Below are positions 9,105 to 18,244 of a stretch of DNA of 64,000 bases, piece by piece. The notes below the pieces were generated by a model that was not told where the DNA came from, did not search any database, and saw only the letters and a list, made by a program, of their open reading frames with translations. Both the position numbers and the translations under genes were made by a program. This DNA comes from Rhodobacteraceae bacterium WD3A24 (GTDB lineage: Bacteria > Pseudomonadota > Alphaproteobacteria > Rhodobacterales > Rhodobacteraceae), in contig PUHN01000015.1 in the NCBI GenBank assembly GCA_002967695.1, positions 1 through 64,000 of the forward strand. Reading direction: 5' to 3'. Within the stretch, counting starts at the first letter, position 1; each line of letters begins with the position of its first letter.

Positions 9105-10115
9105 TTGCAGTTTCTCCGTGCGATCCTTCTGCGCCTCGCCACCACGGCGGTGACGCTTTTCGGCGCGGCGCTGATCGTCTTCGTGGTGGTGCGGGTGGTG
9201 CCCGGCAACCCCATCGCGATGATGCTGCCGCCCAACGCGACCGAGGACGACGTGGCGCGGCTGCGCGCGCTCTACGGGCTGGACAAGTCGATAATGGAGC
9301 AGTTCGTCATCTGGCTGGGAGGGGTCGTGCAGGGTGATTTCGGAACCTCGATCTCGCTGCGCCGGCCGGTGGCCGAGCTGGTGCTGGGCCGGCTTCCGGC
9401 GACGCTGGAGCTTTCCATCTTGGCGCTGATCCTCGCGGTCGCGCTGGGCGGCGCGATGGCGCTGCTGGGCACGCGCTGGCGCGGCCGGCGCACCGAGGCG
9501 GCCGTCGACGTGGCCAACGGCGTGGGCATGTCGGTGCCCGATTTCCTGTGGGGGCTTCTGCTGATCCTGCTGTTCGGGGTGCTGTGGCCGCTCTTTCACA
9601 TCTCGGGGCGGGTCTCGCCGCAGCTCGATTTGCCGTTCTCGACGAATTTCTACCTGTTCGAGAGCCTGTTGCGCCTGCGCTTCGACATCACTGCCGACCT
9701 GCTCGCGCACATGTTCATGCCCTCTGTCGCGCTCGCGCTGCCGCTCGCGGCGATTATCGGCCAGCTTCTAAAGCAGTCGCTGAAGGAGACGATGGGCCTC
9801 GACTACGTCACGCTGGCGCGCACCAAGGGATATGGCGAGACGCGCGTGATCCTGCGCGAGGCGCTGCGCAACGCGGTGCTGCCGACGCTGACGCTGGTGG
9901 GCGTCCAGTTCACCTTCCTGATCGGCGGCACCGTCATCATCGAGCGGCTGTTTTCCTACGAGGGGCTCGGCAACATGGCCATCGACGCCGTCATCAACCG
10001 CGACCTGCCGCTGATCCAGGGGATCGTGATCGTCTTTGCCGCCTTGTTCACCGCGGTGAATCTGGTGGTCGATCTCACCTATGCCGCGCTGAACCCGAGG
10101 CTGCGCCATGCGTGA
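9105..10115 (+). CDS. peptide-type ABC transporter permease (DppB-like)
   Basis: A 336-residue inner-membrane permease with six likely transmembrane segments, the first at residues 8-30. The conserved cytoplasmic EAA-type loop appears as EALRNAVLPTLTLVG, and the N-terminal VVRVVPGNP segment is typical of the DppB/OppB group. It starts with TTG at 9105, with an AGGA ribosome-binding site about 10 bases upstream. It overlaps the next permease gene by 8 bases. It forms the channel with the product of 10108-10959. Confidence 0.92.
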   Translation: MQFLRAILLRLATTAVTLFGAALIVFVVVRVVPGNPIAMMLPPNATEDDVARLRALYGLDKSIMEQFVIWLGGVVQGDFGTSISLRRPVAELVLGRLPATLELSILALILAVALGGAMALLGTRWRGRRTEAAVDVANGVGMSVPDFLWGLLLILLFGVLWPLFHISGRVSPQLDLPFSTNFYLFESLLRLRFDITADLLAHMFMPSVALALPLAAIIGQLLKQSLKETMGLDYVTLARTKGYGETRVILREALRNAVLPTLTLVGVQFTFLIGGTVIIERLFSYEGLGNMAIDAVINRDLPLIQGIVIVFAALFTAVNLVVDLTYAALNPRLRHA

Positions 10116-10959
10116 CGGCCGGGGTCAGATCAGGCGCCGCGCCGGGCTCAGGCTGTGGCTGTCGGGGGGGTGGCTGGCGCTCGTCCTGTTCGGCGCGGTC
10201 TTCGCGCCCTGGGTCGCGCCGCAGGACCCGCTGATGCAGGATCTCTTCACCTCGCGCCTGCCGCCTTTCTGGATGGAGGGCGCCGAGCCCGGCTACTGGC
10301 TGGGCACCGACAATCTGGGCCGCGACGTGCTCAGCCGCATCCTGCATGGGGCACGCATCGCGCTGATCGTGGCCGTCTCGGCGGGGGCGGCGACCTGCCT
10401 GATCGGGGCCACGCTGGGGCTGATCGCGGGCTATTTCCGCGGCATGGCCGATATCGTCATCTCGCGGCTGGTCGATATCTGGATGGCGTTTCCGCCGGTC
10501 CTGTTCGCGATCCTGCTGATCGCGGTTCTCGGCACGGGGCTGACCTCGATCATCGTCGCGATCGTGGTCATCGACTGGACGCGCTTTGCCCGCGTGGTGC
10601 GCGCCGAGGCGATGAACCAGGGGGCGATGGACTATGTCGCCTCGGCCCAGGTGGCGGGGTATTCGCGGCTGCGCACGATGCTGGTGGAAATCCTGCCCAA
10701 CGTGCTGCCGACGATCGGCGCGCTGCTGACGCTGGAAATGGGCATCTCGGTCATCGTCGAGGCGATCCTGAGCTTCGTGAACCTCTCGATCCCGACCGAC
10801 GACCCGACCTGGGGCGGGATGATCGCCGAGGGCCGCCAGGCCATTCACCAGTCCTGGTGGGTGCTGGTCTTTCCGCTGGTCACGCTGTTTCTGACCGTCC
10901 TGTCCTTCTCGCAACTCGGCGAGGGGCTCAAGGACCGCTTCGACCCGGTGCTGCGGTGA
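10108..10959 (+). CDS. peptide-type ABC transporter permease (DppC-like)
   Basis: Second channel subunit (283 aa) of the importer. It has an N-terminal transmembrane helix, the family signature LGTDNLGRDVLSR near residue 70, a six-helix core, and an EILPNVLPTIGA loop that docks to the ATPases. The start ATG overlaps the end of the first permease, and its stop TGA overlaps the GTG of the first ATPase gene (GTGA at 10956-10959). This tight packing indicates one translationally coupled operon. Confidence 0.92.
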   Translation: MRDGRGQIRRRAGLRLWLSGGWLALVLFGAVFAPWVAPQDPLMQDLFTSRLPPFWMEGAEPGYWLGTDNLGRDVLSRILHGARIALIVAVSAGAATCLIGATLGLIAGYFRGMADIVISRLVDIWMAFPPVLFAILLIAVLGTGLTSIIVAIVVIDWTRFARVVRAEAMNQGAMDYVASAQVAGYSRLRTMLVEILPNVLPTIGALLTLEMGISVIVEAILSFVNLSIPTDDPTWGGMIAEGRQAIHQSWWVLVFPLVTLFLTVLSFSQLGEGLKDRFDPVLR

Positions 10960-11843
10960 GCGCGTATCTGGAAATCCGCAACCTGTCGGCGGTAGTTCGT
11001 GGCACCGGCGAGAGGCTGCTGCGCGGCGTGTCCATCGCGCTGGAGGCCGGCCACGTCACCGGGCTGGTGGGCGAGTCGGGCGCGGGCAAGAGCATGATCG
11101 GCAAGGCGGTGCTGGGCATCCTGCCGACGGCGGTCGAGGTGGTGGAGGGCGAGATCCTGCTCGACGGGCAGGACCTGTTGCGGATGCCGCCCGACAGGCG
11201 CCGGCGCCTGATCGGGGCGACCGCGGCGCTGATCCCGCAGGATCCGCTGACCGCGCTCAACCCTTCCCACCGCGTCGGCCCGCAGATCACCGACCGGCTG
11301 GTCGACATCCTGGGCTGGAGCCGCGCGGACGCCGAGGCGCGCGCGCAGGCCCTGCTTGACGAGGTTCACATCGCCGAGCCCGCCCGGGTGATGAAAAGCT
11401 ATCCGCACGAGCTGTCGGGCGGCATGCGCCAGCGTATCCTGATCGCGGCGGCCTTCGCCGCCGAGCCGCGCCTGATCGTCGCGGACGAGCCGACGACCGC
11501 GCTCGACGTCACCGTCCAGAAGCAGATCCTGCGGCTGATCGCCGAGATGCAGGCGCGCCACGGCACCGCCATGCTATTCGTCACCCACGACCTCGGCGTG
11601 GTCTCCAAGATCTGCCAGGACCTCGCCGTGCTCTATGCCGGCAAGGTGGTTGAGCAGGCCGCCATGCGCGATTTCTTCCGGGCGCCCGCGCACCCGTATT
11701 CGCGCGCTCTGCTCGCCGCCACGCCGCAATACACCGACCCGACCGGCTCGTTGCGGCCGGTCGAGCGGGACGTTCTCGACACCGTCGAGGCCGAGATCGC
11801 CGCCGATGACAGGGAGTGGCGCAATGGCCAGGCCGGACCGTAA
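10956..11843 (+). CDS. peptide-type ABC transporter ATP-binding protein (DppD-like)
   Basis: ATPase subunit of 295 residues. It has Walker A GESGAGKS, signature LSGGMRQR, Walker B LIVADEPTTALD and the switch histidine in VTHD. A short C-terminal region with APAHPYSRALLAATP is the oligopeptide-transporter extension. The frame is open far upstream, but the GTG at 10956 overlaps the permease stop and begins directly at the conserved ABC domain. It overlaps the next ATPase gene by 20 bases. With its partner it powers import through the two permeases. Confidence 0.91.
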   Translation: MSAYLEIRNLSAVVRGTGERLLRGVSIALEAGHVTGLVGESGAGKSMIGKAVLGILPTAVEVVEGEILLDGQDLLRMPPDRRRRLIGATAALIPQDPLTALNPSHRVGPQITDRLVDILGWSRADAEARAQALLDEVHIAEPARVMKSYPHELSGGMRQRILIAAAFAAEPRLIVADEPTTALDVTVQKQILRLIAEMQARHGTAMLFVTHDLGVVSKICQDLAVLYAGKVVEQAAMRDFFRAPAHPYSRALLAATPQYTDPTGSLRPVERDVLDTVEAEIAADDREWRNGQAGP

Positions 11844-12645
11844 GGGCACGCCTCTCTACGAGGTGGACAACCTGCACCTCTCGCTGCCCGACATGACCGC
11901 CAAGCCCCTGATCGGGGCCGCGCCCCGGATCGAGATCCTCAGGGGGCTGAGCTTCACGGTGCCGCGCGGGGCGGTTATGGGGATCGTGGGCGGCTCGGGG
12001 TCGGGCAAGTCCACGCTGGGGCGGGCGCTGCTGCGGCTGCTGGAACCCACCGGCGGGAACATCCGTTTCGACGGCCACGACATTACGCACCTGCCCGAGA
12101 CGCGCCTGCGCGGGCTGCGCCACCGCGTGCAGATGATCTTTCAGGATCCGATGTCCTCGCTCAATCCGCGCCGCCGGGTGGGGGGTATCATCGCCGGGCC
12201 GCTGCGGCGGCACGGCTTCGACCGGGTGGAGGCGCGCGTGGCCGAGGCGCTGGACCATGTCGGCCTGCCGCGCGACTTCGCGCGCCGCTTCCCGCACGAA
12301 CTGTCGGGCGGCCAGCGCCAGCGCGTGGGAATCGCGCGCGCCATCGCGCTCTCGCCCGATTTCATCCTCGCCGACGAGATCGTCTCGGGCCTTGACGTCT
12401 CGAGCCAGGCGCAGGTGCTCAACCTGCTGGAGCGGCTGGTGGGCGAGCTGGGAGTCACGCTGGCCTTCATTAGCCACGACCTGTCGGTCATCCGGCGGCT
12501 TTGCAGCCATGTCATCGTCATGCATCGCGGCGAGATCGTCGAGAACGCGCCCACCGCGCAGCTTTTCGAGGCGCCGCAGGCGGCATATACGCGCGCGCTG
12601 CTCGACGCGATCCCGCTGCCCGATCCGGACCAGCCGGGCTGGTAG
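11824..12645 (+). CDS. peptide-type ABC transporter ATP-binding protein (DppF-like)
   Basis: Second ATPase subunit, 273 residues. It shows Walker [10 protein letters not shown], the Q-loop segment [15 protein letters not shown] typical of the DppF/OppF group, signature LSGGQRQR and the H-loop ISHD. The Walker B region reads [10 protein letters not shown], a slight variant of the usual DEPTSALD that keeps the catalytic glutamate. The ATG at 11824 follows an AGGGAG ribosome-binding site and lies inside the end of the preceding gene. It is the last gene of the plus-strand operon and is followed by an inverted repeat. Confidence 0.91.
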   Translation: MARPDRKGTPLYEVDNLHLSLPDMTAKPLIGAAPRIEILRGLSFTVPRGAVMGIVGGSGSGKSTLGRALLRLLEPTGGNIRFDGHDITHLPETRLRGLRHRVQMIFQDPMSSLNPRRRVGGIIAGPLRRHGFDRVEARVAEALDHVGLPRDFARRFPHELSGGQRQRVGIARAIALSPDFILADEIVSGLDVSSQAQVLNLLERLVGELGVTLAFISHDLSVIRRLCSHVIVMHRGEIVENAPTAQLFEAPQAAYTRALLDAIPLPDPDQPGW

Positions 12646-12684
12646 AGCCGGCCTGCGGCCGGCGGCCGCTTCGCGGCGATCAAT

Positions 12685-12818
12685 GCCTCCGGCGGGGATA
12701 TTTCGGCGAAGGTGAAGAAGGGGCGCCTCGAACCCGCCGGCAGCCATTGCGGCCGGGGCGCTCTTCACTCCGGGTGCGGACGGGCCTTCATCTTCGTGGA
12801 AATATCCCCGCCGGAGGC
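12685..12818. repeat. inverted pair of an intergenic GCCTCCGGCGGGGATATTT element
   Basis: A 36-base element at 12685-12720 beginning GCCTCCGGCGGGGATATTT recurs in reverse orientation at 12785-12818. The two copies share the same 19 leading bases and then diverge partly. They lie between the convergent genes ending at 12645 and 12857, about 64 bases apart, so a transcript in either direction could fold into a long hairpin. I recall similar elements between genes in Rhodobacterales, but could not run a genome-wide count. A role as a bidirectional terminator or RNA-stability element is inference. Confidence 0.75.
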
Positions 12819-12856
12819 CTCGGGCCGCGCCGCGCGCGGCCCGAAATCGGGGAAGG

Positions 12857-14062
12857 TCAGCCGAAGGCCTGCAGCCCGGTCTGGGCGCGGCCCAGGATCA
12901 GGGCGTGGATGTCGTGGGTGCCTTCATAGGTGTTGACCGCCTCGAGGTTCATCACGTGGCGGATCACGCCGTATTCGTCCGAGATGCCGTTGCCGCCATG
13001 CATGTCGCGGGAGGCCCGCGCGACATCGAGCGCCTTGCCGCAATTGTTGCGCTTCATCAGGCTGATGAGTTCGGCCGACGCGCGGTTCTCGTCGAACAGT
13101 CGGCTCAGCCGCAGGCAGCCCTGAAGCCCGAGGCTGATCTCGGTCTGCATGTCGGCCAGCTTCTTCTGGATCAGCTGGGTCTGGGCCAGCGGCTTGCCGA
13201 ACTGCTTGCGGTCGAGCGTGTATTGCCGCGCGGCGTGCCAGCAGAACTCCGCCGCACCCATCGCGCCCCAGCTGATGCCGAAGCGCGCGCGGTTGAGGCA
13301 GCCGAAGGGGCCCGCAAGGCCCTGCACCTCGGGCAGGAGGTTGTCCTCGGGGACGAAGACCTCCTCCATCTGGATCATGCCGGTGGTCGAGGCGCGCAGG
13401 CTGAACTTGCCGTCGATCTTGGGCGCGACGAGCCCCGTCATGCCCTTCTCCAGGATGAAGCCCTTGATCTTGCCGTCATGGGCGTCGGATTTCGCCCAGA
13501 CGACAAAGACATCGGCGATCGGCGAATTGGTGATCCAGGTCTTCGCACCGGAGATCGCGTAGCCGCCATCGACCCTCTTGGCGCGCGTGCGCATCCCGCC
13601 GGGGTCGGAGCCGTGGTCGGGCTCGGTCAGGCCGAAGCAGCCGACCCATTCCCCCGACGCCAGCTTGGGCAGGTATTTCTTGCGCTGCGCCTCGGTACCG
13701 TAGGCAAAGATCGGGTGCATCACCAGGCTCGATTGCACCGACATCGCCGAGCGGTAGCCCGAATCCACCCGCTCGACCTCGCGCGCGATCAGGCCGTAGC
13801 TGACATAATTCGCGCCGACGCCGCCGTATTCCTCGGGGATGGTGACGCCGAGCAGGCCCAGCTCGCCCATCTCGGTCATGATCTCGCGGTGGAAATGCTC
13901 CTCGCGATTGGCCTCGGTCACGCGGGGGGCGAGATTCTCCTGGCAGTAGGCATGCGCGGTGTCGCGGATCATGCGCTCGTCGCCGTCGAGCTGGTCCTCC
14001 AGCAGGAACGGATCCTGCCAGGTCATCTCGGGCGGCTTGGCGCGGGCGTCTTCGGGGGTCAT
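12857..14062 (-). CDS. gcdH: glutaryl-CoA dehydrogenase
   Basis: A 401-residue acyl-CoA dehydrogenase that oxidises and decarboxylates glutaryl-CoA to crotonyl-CoA in lysine, tryptophan and aromatic degradation, passing electrons to electron-transfer flavoprotein. The catalytic glutamate is E380 in [15 protein letters not shown], the form characteristic of glutaryl-CoA dehydrogenases. Other family segments are [15 protein letters not shown] and [17 protein letters not shown]. The length is normal. It lies on the same strand as, and 92 bases after, a 3-hydroxyacyl-CoA dehydrogenase, which fits conversion of crotonyl-CoA onward after hydration. Confidence 0.92.
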   Translation of the reverse strand: MTPEDARAKPPEMTWQDPFLLEDQLDGDERMIRDTAHAYCQENLAPRVTEANREEHFHREIMTEMGELGLLGVTIPEEYGGVGANYVSYGLIAREVERVDSGYRSAMSVQSSLVMHPIFAYGTEAQRKKYLPKLASGEWVGCFGLTEPDHGSDPGGMRTRAKRVDGGYAISGAKTWITNSPIADVFVVWAKSDAHDGKIKGFILEKGMTGLVAPKIDGKFSLRASTTGMIQMEEVFVPEDNLLPEVQGLAGPFGCLNRARFGISWGAMGAAEFCWHAARQYTLDRKQFGKPLAQTQLIQKKLADMQTEISLGLQGCLRLSRLFDENRASAELISLMKRNNCGKALDVARASRDMHGGNGISDEYGVIRHVMNLEAVNTYEGTHDIHALILGRAQTGLQAFG

Positions 14063-14154
14063 CCTGATGCTCTCCTTGAGTTGCGATCGGGCGGCGTGGC
14101 GGCCGCCGATGCCGGGATCTCATGCACGAGGCGTGCCATGGCACGCTGGCGGTG

Positions 14155-15294
14155 TCACGCGGCCAGTTGCCGGAGCGTGTCGGCCGCGGCGTAGCGGCCC
14201 TTGAGATGGGCGGGCGCGGCGGCTTCGAGCCGGTCGAGCAGCGCCACCATCCGGCCCGGGCCGCGGGCGCGGCCCGCCTCGAACGGCCCGCGCGGGAAGT
14301 TCAGCCCCAGCTTGAGCGCGGTGTCGATGCCCTGCTCGTCCACGCCACCTTCCTCCAGCAGCGTCGCGGCCTCGTTGAGCAGCATCGCCTCGATGCGCTC
14401 GACGATCGCCTCGGCGTTCGCGCCGGGGTCAGGGGGGCTGTCGGGGTGGATGAAGCCGCGCCCGCTCTTGCGGCCCAGATCGCCCTTGTCCACCTGCGCA
14501 CGCAGGGTCTCGAAGACGTGATAGCGTGGATGGCCGCCCATGGCGGCCGCGACGGTCTCGGTGGCCTTGAGGTTGATGTCCGCGCCGACGAGGTCGATCA
14601 ACTGGAAGGGGCCCAGCCGGTAGCCGGCCGCCAGCATCGCGGCGTCGATCTCTCCGGGGCTCGCGGTGCCCTCCTCCGCGATGGCGAGTGCCTCGCCATA
14701 AAAGGGCCGGGCGCAGCGGTTGACGATGAAGCCGGGCCGGTCGGAACAGCGGATGACCGTCTTGCCGGCCGCTTCGGTCAGGGCCTGCGCACGGTCGAGC
14801 GCGTCGGCGTCGACAAGCTCCGTGCGCACCAGTTCGACAAGCTTCATGGCCGGGGCGGGGTTGAAGAAATGCAGCCCCAGCAGACGGCCCGGCCGTTCGA
14901 GCCCGCGGGCGAGGCCGGTGACCGACAGCGAGGAGGTGTTCGTCGCCAGAACCGCGTCGGGGGCCAGCACCGCTTCGAGGCTGCGGAACAGGGACTGCTT
15001 GGCGTCCATCTCCTCGATGATGGCCTCGATGACCAGCTCGCACCCGGCAAGCCCCTCGGGCGCCTCCACGAGTGTCAGCCGGCCCAGCGTGGCGTCGCGC
15101 GTCGCCGGCTCCATCTTGCCGGCGTCGACGCGGCGGTCGAGGGCCTTGCGCATCCGCTCCGGCGCGCTGTCGCGGGCCGCGCTCACGGCGTCGGTGGCGC
15201 GCACGGCGCAGCCCGACTGGGCAAAGACCTGCGCGATCCCGAGGCCCATCGCGCCCAGCCCGGCGATGCCGATCACCGGCGTGTCTGCCATCAT
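14155..15294 (-). CDS. 3-hydroxyacyl-CoA dehydrogenase
   Basis: A 379-residue NAD-dependent 3-hydroxyacyl-CoA dehydrogenase. The Rossmann motif GLGAMGLGIAQVFAQSG starts near residue 11. The catalytic region includes GLHFFNPAPAMKLVELV, and the central linker reads DRPGFIVNR. Two C-terminal 3HCDH domains follow, the second marked by FPRGPFEAG. The chosen start is the first of two adjacent ATGs, 4 bases after a GGAG; the second ATG (15291) is equally possible, and the open frame upstream shows no family character. It is likely co-transcribed with gcdH and acts in beta-oxidation-type steps; the exact substrate chain is not visible. Confidence 0.88.
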   Translation of the reverse strand: MMADTPVIGIAGLGAMGLGIAQVFAQSGCAVRATDAVSAARDSAPERMRKALDRRVDAGKMEPATRDATLGRLTLVEAPEGLAGCELVIEAIIEEMDAKQSLFRSLEAVLAPDAVLATNTSSLSVTGLARGLERPGRLLGLHFFNPAPAMKLVELVRTELVDADALDRAQALTEAAGKTVIRCSDRPGFIVNRCARPFYGEALAIAEEGTASPGEIDAAMLAAGYRLGPFQLIDLVGADINLKATETVAAAMGGHPRYHVFETLRAQVDKGDLGRKSGRGFIHPDSPPDPGANAEAIVERIEAMLLNEAATLLEEGGVDEQGIDTALKLGLNFPRGPFEAGRARGPGRMVALLDRLEAAAPAHLKGRYAAADTLRQLAA

Positions 15295-15557
15295 TCGTCT
15301 CCGCGTGTCAGTGGTCGGGGTGCGGTTTGTTGCGGCATTGTCTCCGCGCACGGCGTATATTTCAAGCATGAAGTTTTAATCTTGAATTATTTATTGCGCC
15401 TGATCCCAAGGCTGCCGACAGAGCGGGGCAGGGCCGGGGCGCGGCGGTGCGACCGGGGCGGCGCGATCCGGGCGGGTCTGGCCCAATTCGCATGCGCGGG
15501 TTTTGACCCCGCGCGCCGACGGGCGTATAAGCGCGGGTCAGTAGTAGCGAGGCGCAG
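15295..15557. other. intergenic region with an AT-rich dyad
   Basis: A 263-base divergent spacer between the 3-hydroxyacyl-CoA dehydrogenase and the penicillin-binding protein gene. Bases 15355-15395 are unusually AT-rich for this window and hold the inverted repeat TTCAAG (15361-15366) and CTTGAA (15381-15386). The dyad lies about 70-90 bases upstream of the dehydrogenase start and may be an operator or promoter for it. The rest holds the forward promoter listed separately; no gene is seen. Confidence 0.45.
15503..15531 (+). promoter_or_regulatory. sigma70-type promoter of the penicillin-binding protein gene
   Basis: TTGACC at 15503-15508 and TATAAG at 15526-15531 are separated by exactly 17 bases and lie 26 bases ahead of the GTG start. 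Both hexamers match the housekeeping consensus at five of six positions, the best promoter match seen in the window. Confidence 0.72.
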
Positions 15558-18140
15558 GTGCTCAGGGCGATCCTATCCTTTTTCGGCGCGATCTTCAGCT
15601 GGATCACGCTGGCGGCGTTCTTCTCCGCGCTGACCATCGGCGCGGTGTTCTGGGTCTATAGCCACGATCTGCCCAGCCACGAGCAACTCGCCCAGTATGC
15701 GCCGCCGACGATCAGCCGCATCTATTCGGCCGAGGGGCGGCTGATCGACGAGTTCGCACGCGAGCGGCGACTCTATGCGCCGATCGAGTCGATCCCCGAA
15801 GTGGTGCGCAACGCCTTCATCTCGGCCGAGGACAAGAACTTCTATACCCATCAGGGCTATGACGCGCGCGGCATCGCCGTGGCGGCGTGGGATGCGATCG
15901 TCTCGCGCGGGCGCAACCTGCGCGGCGCCTCGACGATCACCCAGCAGGTGATGAAGAATTTCCTGCTCTCGGGCGACCGGACGGGCGAGCGCAAGATCCG
16001 CGAGATAATCCTCGCCACACGGATCGAGGAGACGCTGAGCAAGGACCAGATCCTCGAACTCTATCTCAACGAGATATTCCTGGGCCAGAACTCCTATGGC
16101 GTGGCCGCCGCCGCGCAGACCTATTTCAACAAGACGCTCGACGAGCTGGAAATCCACGAGGCCGCGTTCCTCGCGGCGCTGCCGCAGGCCCCGTCGAATT
16201 ACCATCCCGTGCGCGCGCGCGAGCGGGTGCTGGCGCGGCGCGATTACGTGCTGGGCCAGATGCTTGAGAATGGCTATATCGACGAGCCGACCTATGAGCG
16301 CGAAACCGCCGCGCCGCTGCGCACCGTCCAGGGGGGCCAGATCCCCGCCTTTGACGAAAGCCTGCCCGCGCGCGACTACTTCACCGACGAAATCCGTCGC
16401 CAGCTTTCCGAAAGCTTCGGCGAGGAGGAGTTCTTCACCGGCGGCCTCGCGATCCGCGCGACCGCGGAGCCCGACATGCAGGCCGCCGCCGCGGGCGCCC
16501 TGCGCCGGGGGCTCGAGCGTTACGACCGCGATCAGGGCGTCTGGCGCGGGGCGGAGGACCGGCTCGACCCCGCCCTTCTGGACGATCCGGCGGCGTGGCA
16601 GCCCGCGCTCGCATCGGCCGGCATCCCGCGCGACGTCACCGGCTGGCGCCCCGCCGTGGTGCTGGCCATCGAGGGCGGCGATGCCCGCATCGGCATCGAG
16701 GGCGTGGAGCCCGGCGGAGAGAGCGCGGTCATCCCCGCCTCCGACGTCACATGGGCGCGGCCGCGCGACGAGAACGGCGGGTTGGGCCCGCGGGCCGACG
16801 GCGCCAGCGACCTGCTTGCCCCCGGCGATGTGGTGCTGGTCGAGGAAGTGACCGATGACGCGGGCAACACCCGGCACTGGTCGCTGCGCCAGATTCCCGA
16901 GCTGCAGGGCGCCTTCATGGCGATGGACGTCAACACCGGCCGCGTCATCGCGATGCAGGGCGGGTTTTCCTATCAGGATTCCTCGTTCAACCGCGCGACA
17001 CAGGCGATGCGTCAGCCGGGCTCGTCGTTCAAGCCGTTCGTCTATGCTGCGGCTCTCGACTCGGGCTTCACCCCCGCCACGATCGTGATCGACGCGCCGC
17101 TCGAGATCGAGACGGAAGACGGCAACGTCTGGCGGCCGACCAACGCCTCGAACCAGTATTACGGCCCCTCGCCGGTGCGCATGGGGATCGAGCAGTCGCG
17201 CAACCTGATGACGGTGCGGCTGGCCCGCGAGGTCGGCATGGACACCATCGCCAGCTATGCCGAGCGTTTCGGCGTCTATGACGACATGGCCCCCTTTCTT
17301 GCCAACGCGCTGGGCAGCCAGGAGACGACGCTGTTTCGCATGGTCGCCGCCTACGCGATGTTCGCCAATGGCGGCGAGCGGCTGGAGCCCACGCTGGTCG
17401 ACCGGGTGCAGAACCGCAGGGGCGAGACGATCTATCGCCGCGATCAGCGCACCTGCGTCGATTGCGATCGCGACAGGCTGCCGCCGGGGCAGGCGCCCTG
17501 GATCGTCTCGAATGCCGAGCGGGTGATGGACCCGGTCACCGCCTATCAGCTCACCTCGATGCTGGAGGGTGTGGTGCAGCGCGGCACCGCCCGCAGCGTC
17601 AACCTGCCCGTGCCCATCGCCGGCAAGACCGGCACCACCAACGATGCGCGCGATGTGTGGTTCGTGGGGTTCTCGTCGAACATCGTGGCGGGGTGCTACA
17701 TGGGCTATGACCGCCCGCGCCCGTTGGGCCGCGGCGCATCCGGTGGCGGGATGTGCGGGCCGGTCTTCGAGGATTTCATGCAAACGGCGATCGAGCGCTA
17801 CGGCGGCGGCAGGTTCGAGGCGCCCGAAGGCGGATATTTCATCAATATCGACCGCTTTACCGGCGAGCGCCTCGGCCCCGATGCCAGCGGTCCCGACGTC
17901 ATGGCCGAATTCTTCCGCGAGGGCGACGAGCCGCTCTTCGGCTCCAGCGCCATCATCGACGGCGGTTTCGCGATGGGCTCGAACCTTCCGCTGTTCTCGC
18001 GCGACGACGTGCTCGAGCGCGAGGAGCGCGGCGAGCTTCCCCCCGGCGCCGAGGCCGCAGGCACGGGCGACGGCGGCGGCGGCGCCGATGCCCCCGATCA
18101 GGCCGATTTCGGCACCGTGAGTTCGGGCGGGCTCTATTGA
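15558..18140 (+). CDS. mrcA: class A penicillin-binding protein 1A
   Basis: An 860-residue bifunctional enzyme that polymerises and cross-links peptidoglycan in the periplasm. It has one N-terminal transmembrane anchor (residues 5-33), then a GT51 transglycosylase domain with AEDKNFYTHQGYD (catalytic Glu near 91) and a RGASTITQQVMKN segment. A middle OB-like insertion is followed by the transpeptidase domain with SSFK (catalytic Ser489, Lys492), SRN in EQSRNLMTV and KTGT in GKTGTTND near 692. The start is GTG with GAGG upstream and a strong promoter. Length and motif order are normal for alphaproteobacterial PBP1A. Confidence 0.94.
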   Translation: MLRAILSFFGAIFSWITLAAFFSALTIGAVFWVYSHDLPSHEQLAQYAPPTISRIYSAEGRLIDEFARERRLYAPIESIPEVVRNAFISAEDKNFYTHQGYDARGIAVAAWDAIVSRGRNLRGASTITQQVMKNFLLSGDRTGERKIREIILATRIEETLSKDQILELYLNEIFLGQNSYGVAAAAQTYFNKTLDELEIHEAAFLAALPQAPSNYHPVRARERVLARRDYVLGQMLENGYIDEPTYERETAAPLRTVQGGQIPAFDESLPARDYFTDEIRRQLSESFGEEEFFTGGLAIRATAEPDMQAAAAGALRRGLERYDRDQGVWRGAEDRLDPALLDDPAAWQPALASAGIPRDVTGWRPAVVLAIEGGDARIGIEGVEPGGESAVIPASDVTWARPRDENGGLGPRADGASDLLAPGDVVLVEEVTDDAGNTRHWSLRQIPELQGAFMAMDVNTGRVIAMQGGFSYQDSSFNRATQAMRQPGSSFKPFVYAAALDSGFTPATIVIDAPLEIETEDGNVWRPTNASNQYYGPSPVRMGIEQSRNLMTVRLAREVGMDTIASYAERFGVYDDMAPFLANALGSQETTLFRMVAAYAMFANGGERLEPTLVDRVQNRRGETIYRRDQRTCVDCDRDRLPPGQAPWIVSNAERVMDPVTAYQLTSMLEGVVQRGTARSVNLPVPIAGKTGTTNDARDVWFVGFSSNIVAGCYMGYDRPRPLGRGASGGGMCGPVFEDFMQTAIERYGGGRFEAPEGGYFINIDRFTGERLGPDASGPDVMAEFFREGDEPLFGSSAIIDGGFAMGSNLPLFSRDDVLEREERGELPPGAEAAGTGDGGGGADAPDQADFGTVSSGGLY

Positions 18141-18154
18141 TCTGCCGCGTGCGG

Positions 18155-18183
18155 TTGTCCCCGACCCGGCTTCACGCTATCCA
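18155..18183 (+). promoter_or_regulatory. candidate promoter of prfB
   Basis: TTGTCC at 18155-18160 and TATCCA at 18178-18183 have a 17-base spacer and lie 61 bases ahead of the prfB start in the 104-base gap after mrcA. The hexamer matches are moderate. Confidence 0.45.
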
Positions 18184-18244
18184 CCGCCATGGCGCGGCGC
18201 CGTCGTGGCGCGCGCCGGCATCATTGTGAAAGAGGCTTTCGCCC

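Noticed and set aside
4935-9710. A 1591-codon open frame on the minus strand running through the cyclase gene and antisense to the flavoprotein and transporter genes
   Set aside because: Only the last 263 codons have homology. The rest is Arg/Ala/His-rich, antisense to clear genes, and stays open because of the high GC content and codon bias.
15573-17783. 736-codon minus-strand frame antisense to mrcA
   Set aside because: The penicillin-binding protein on the plus strand has all catalytic motifs and a promoter; the antisense frame has none.
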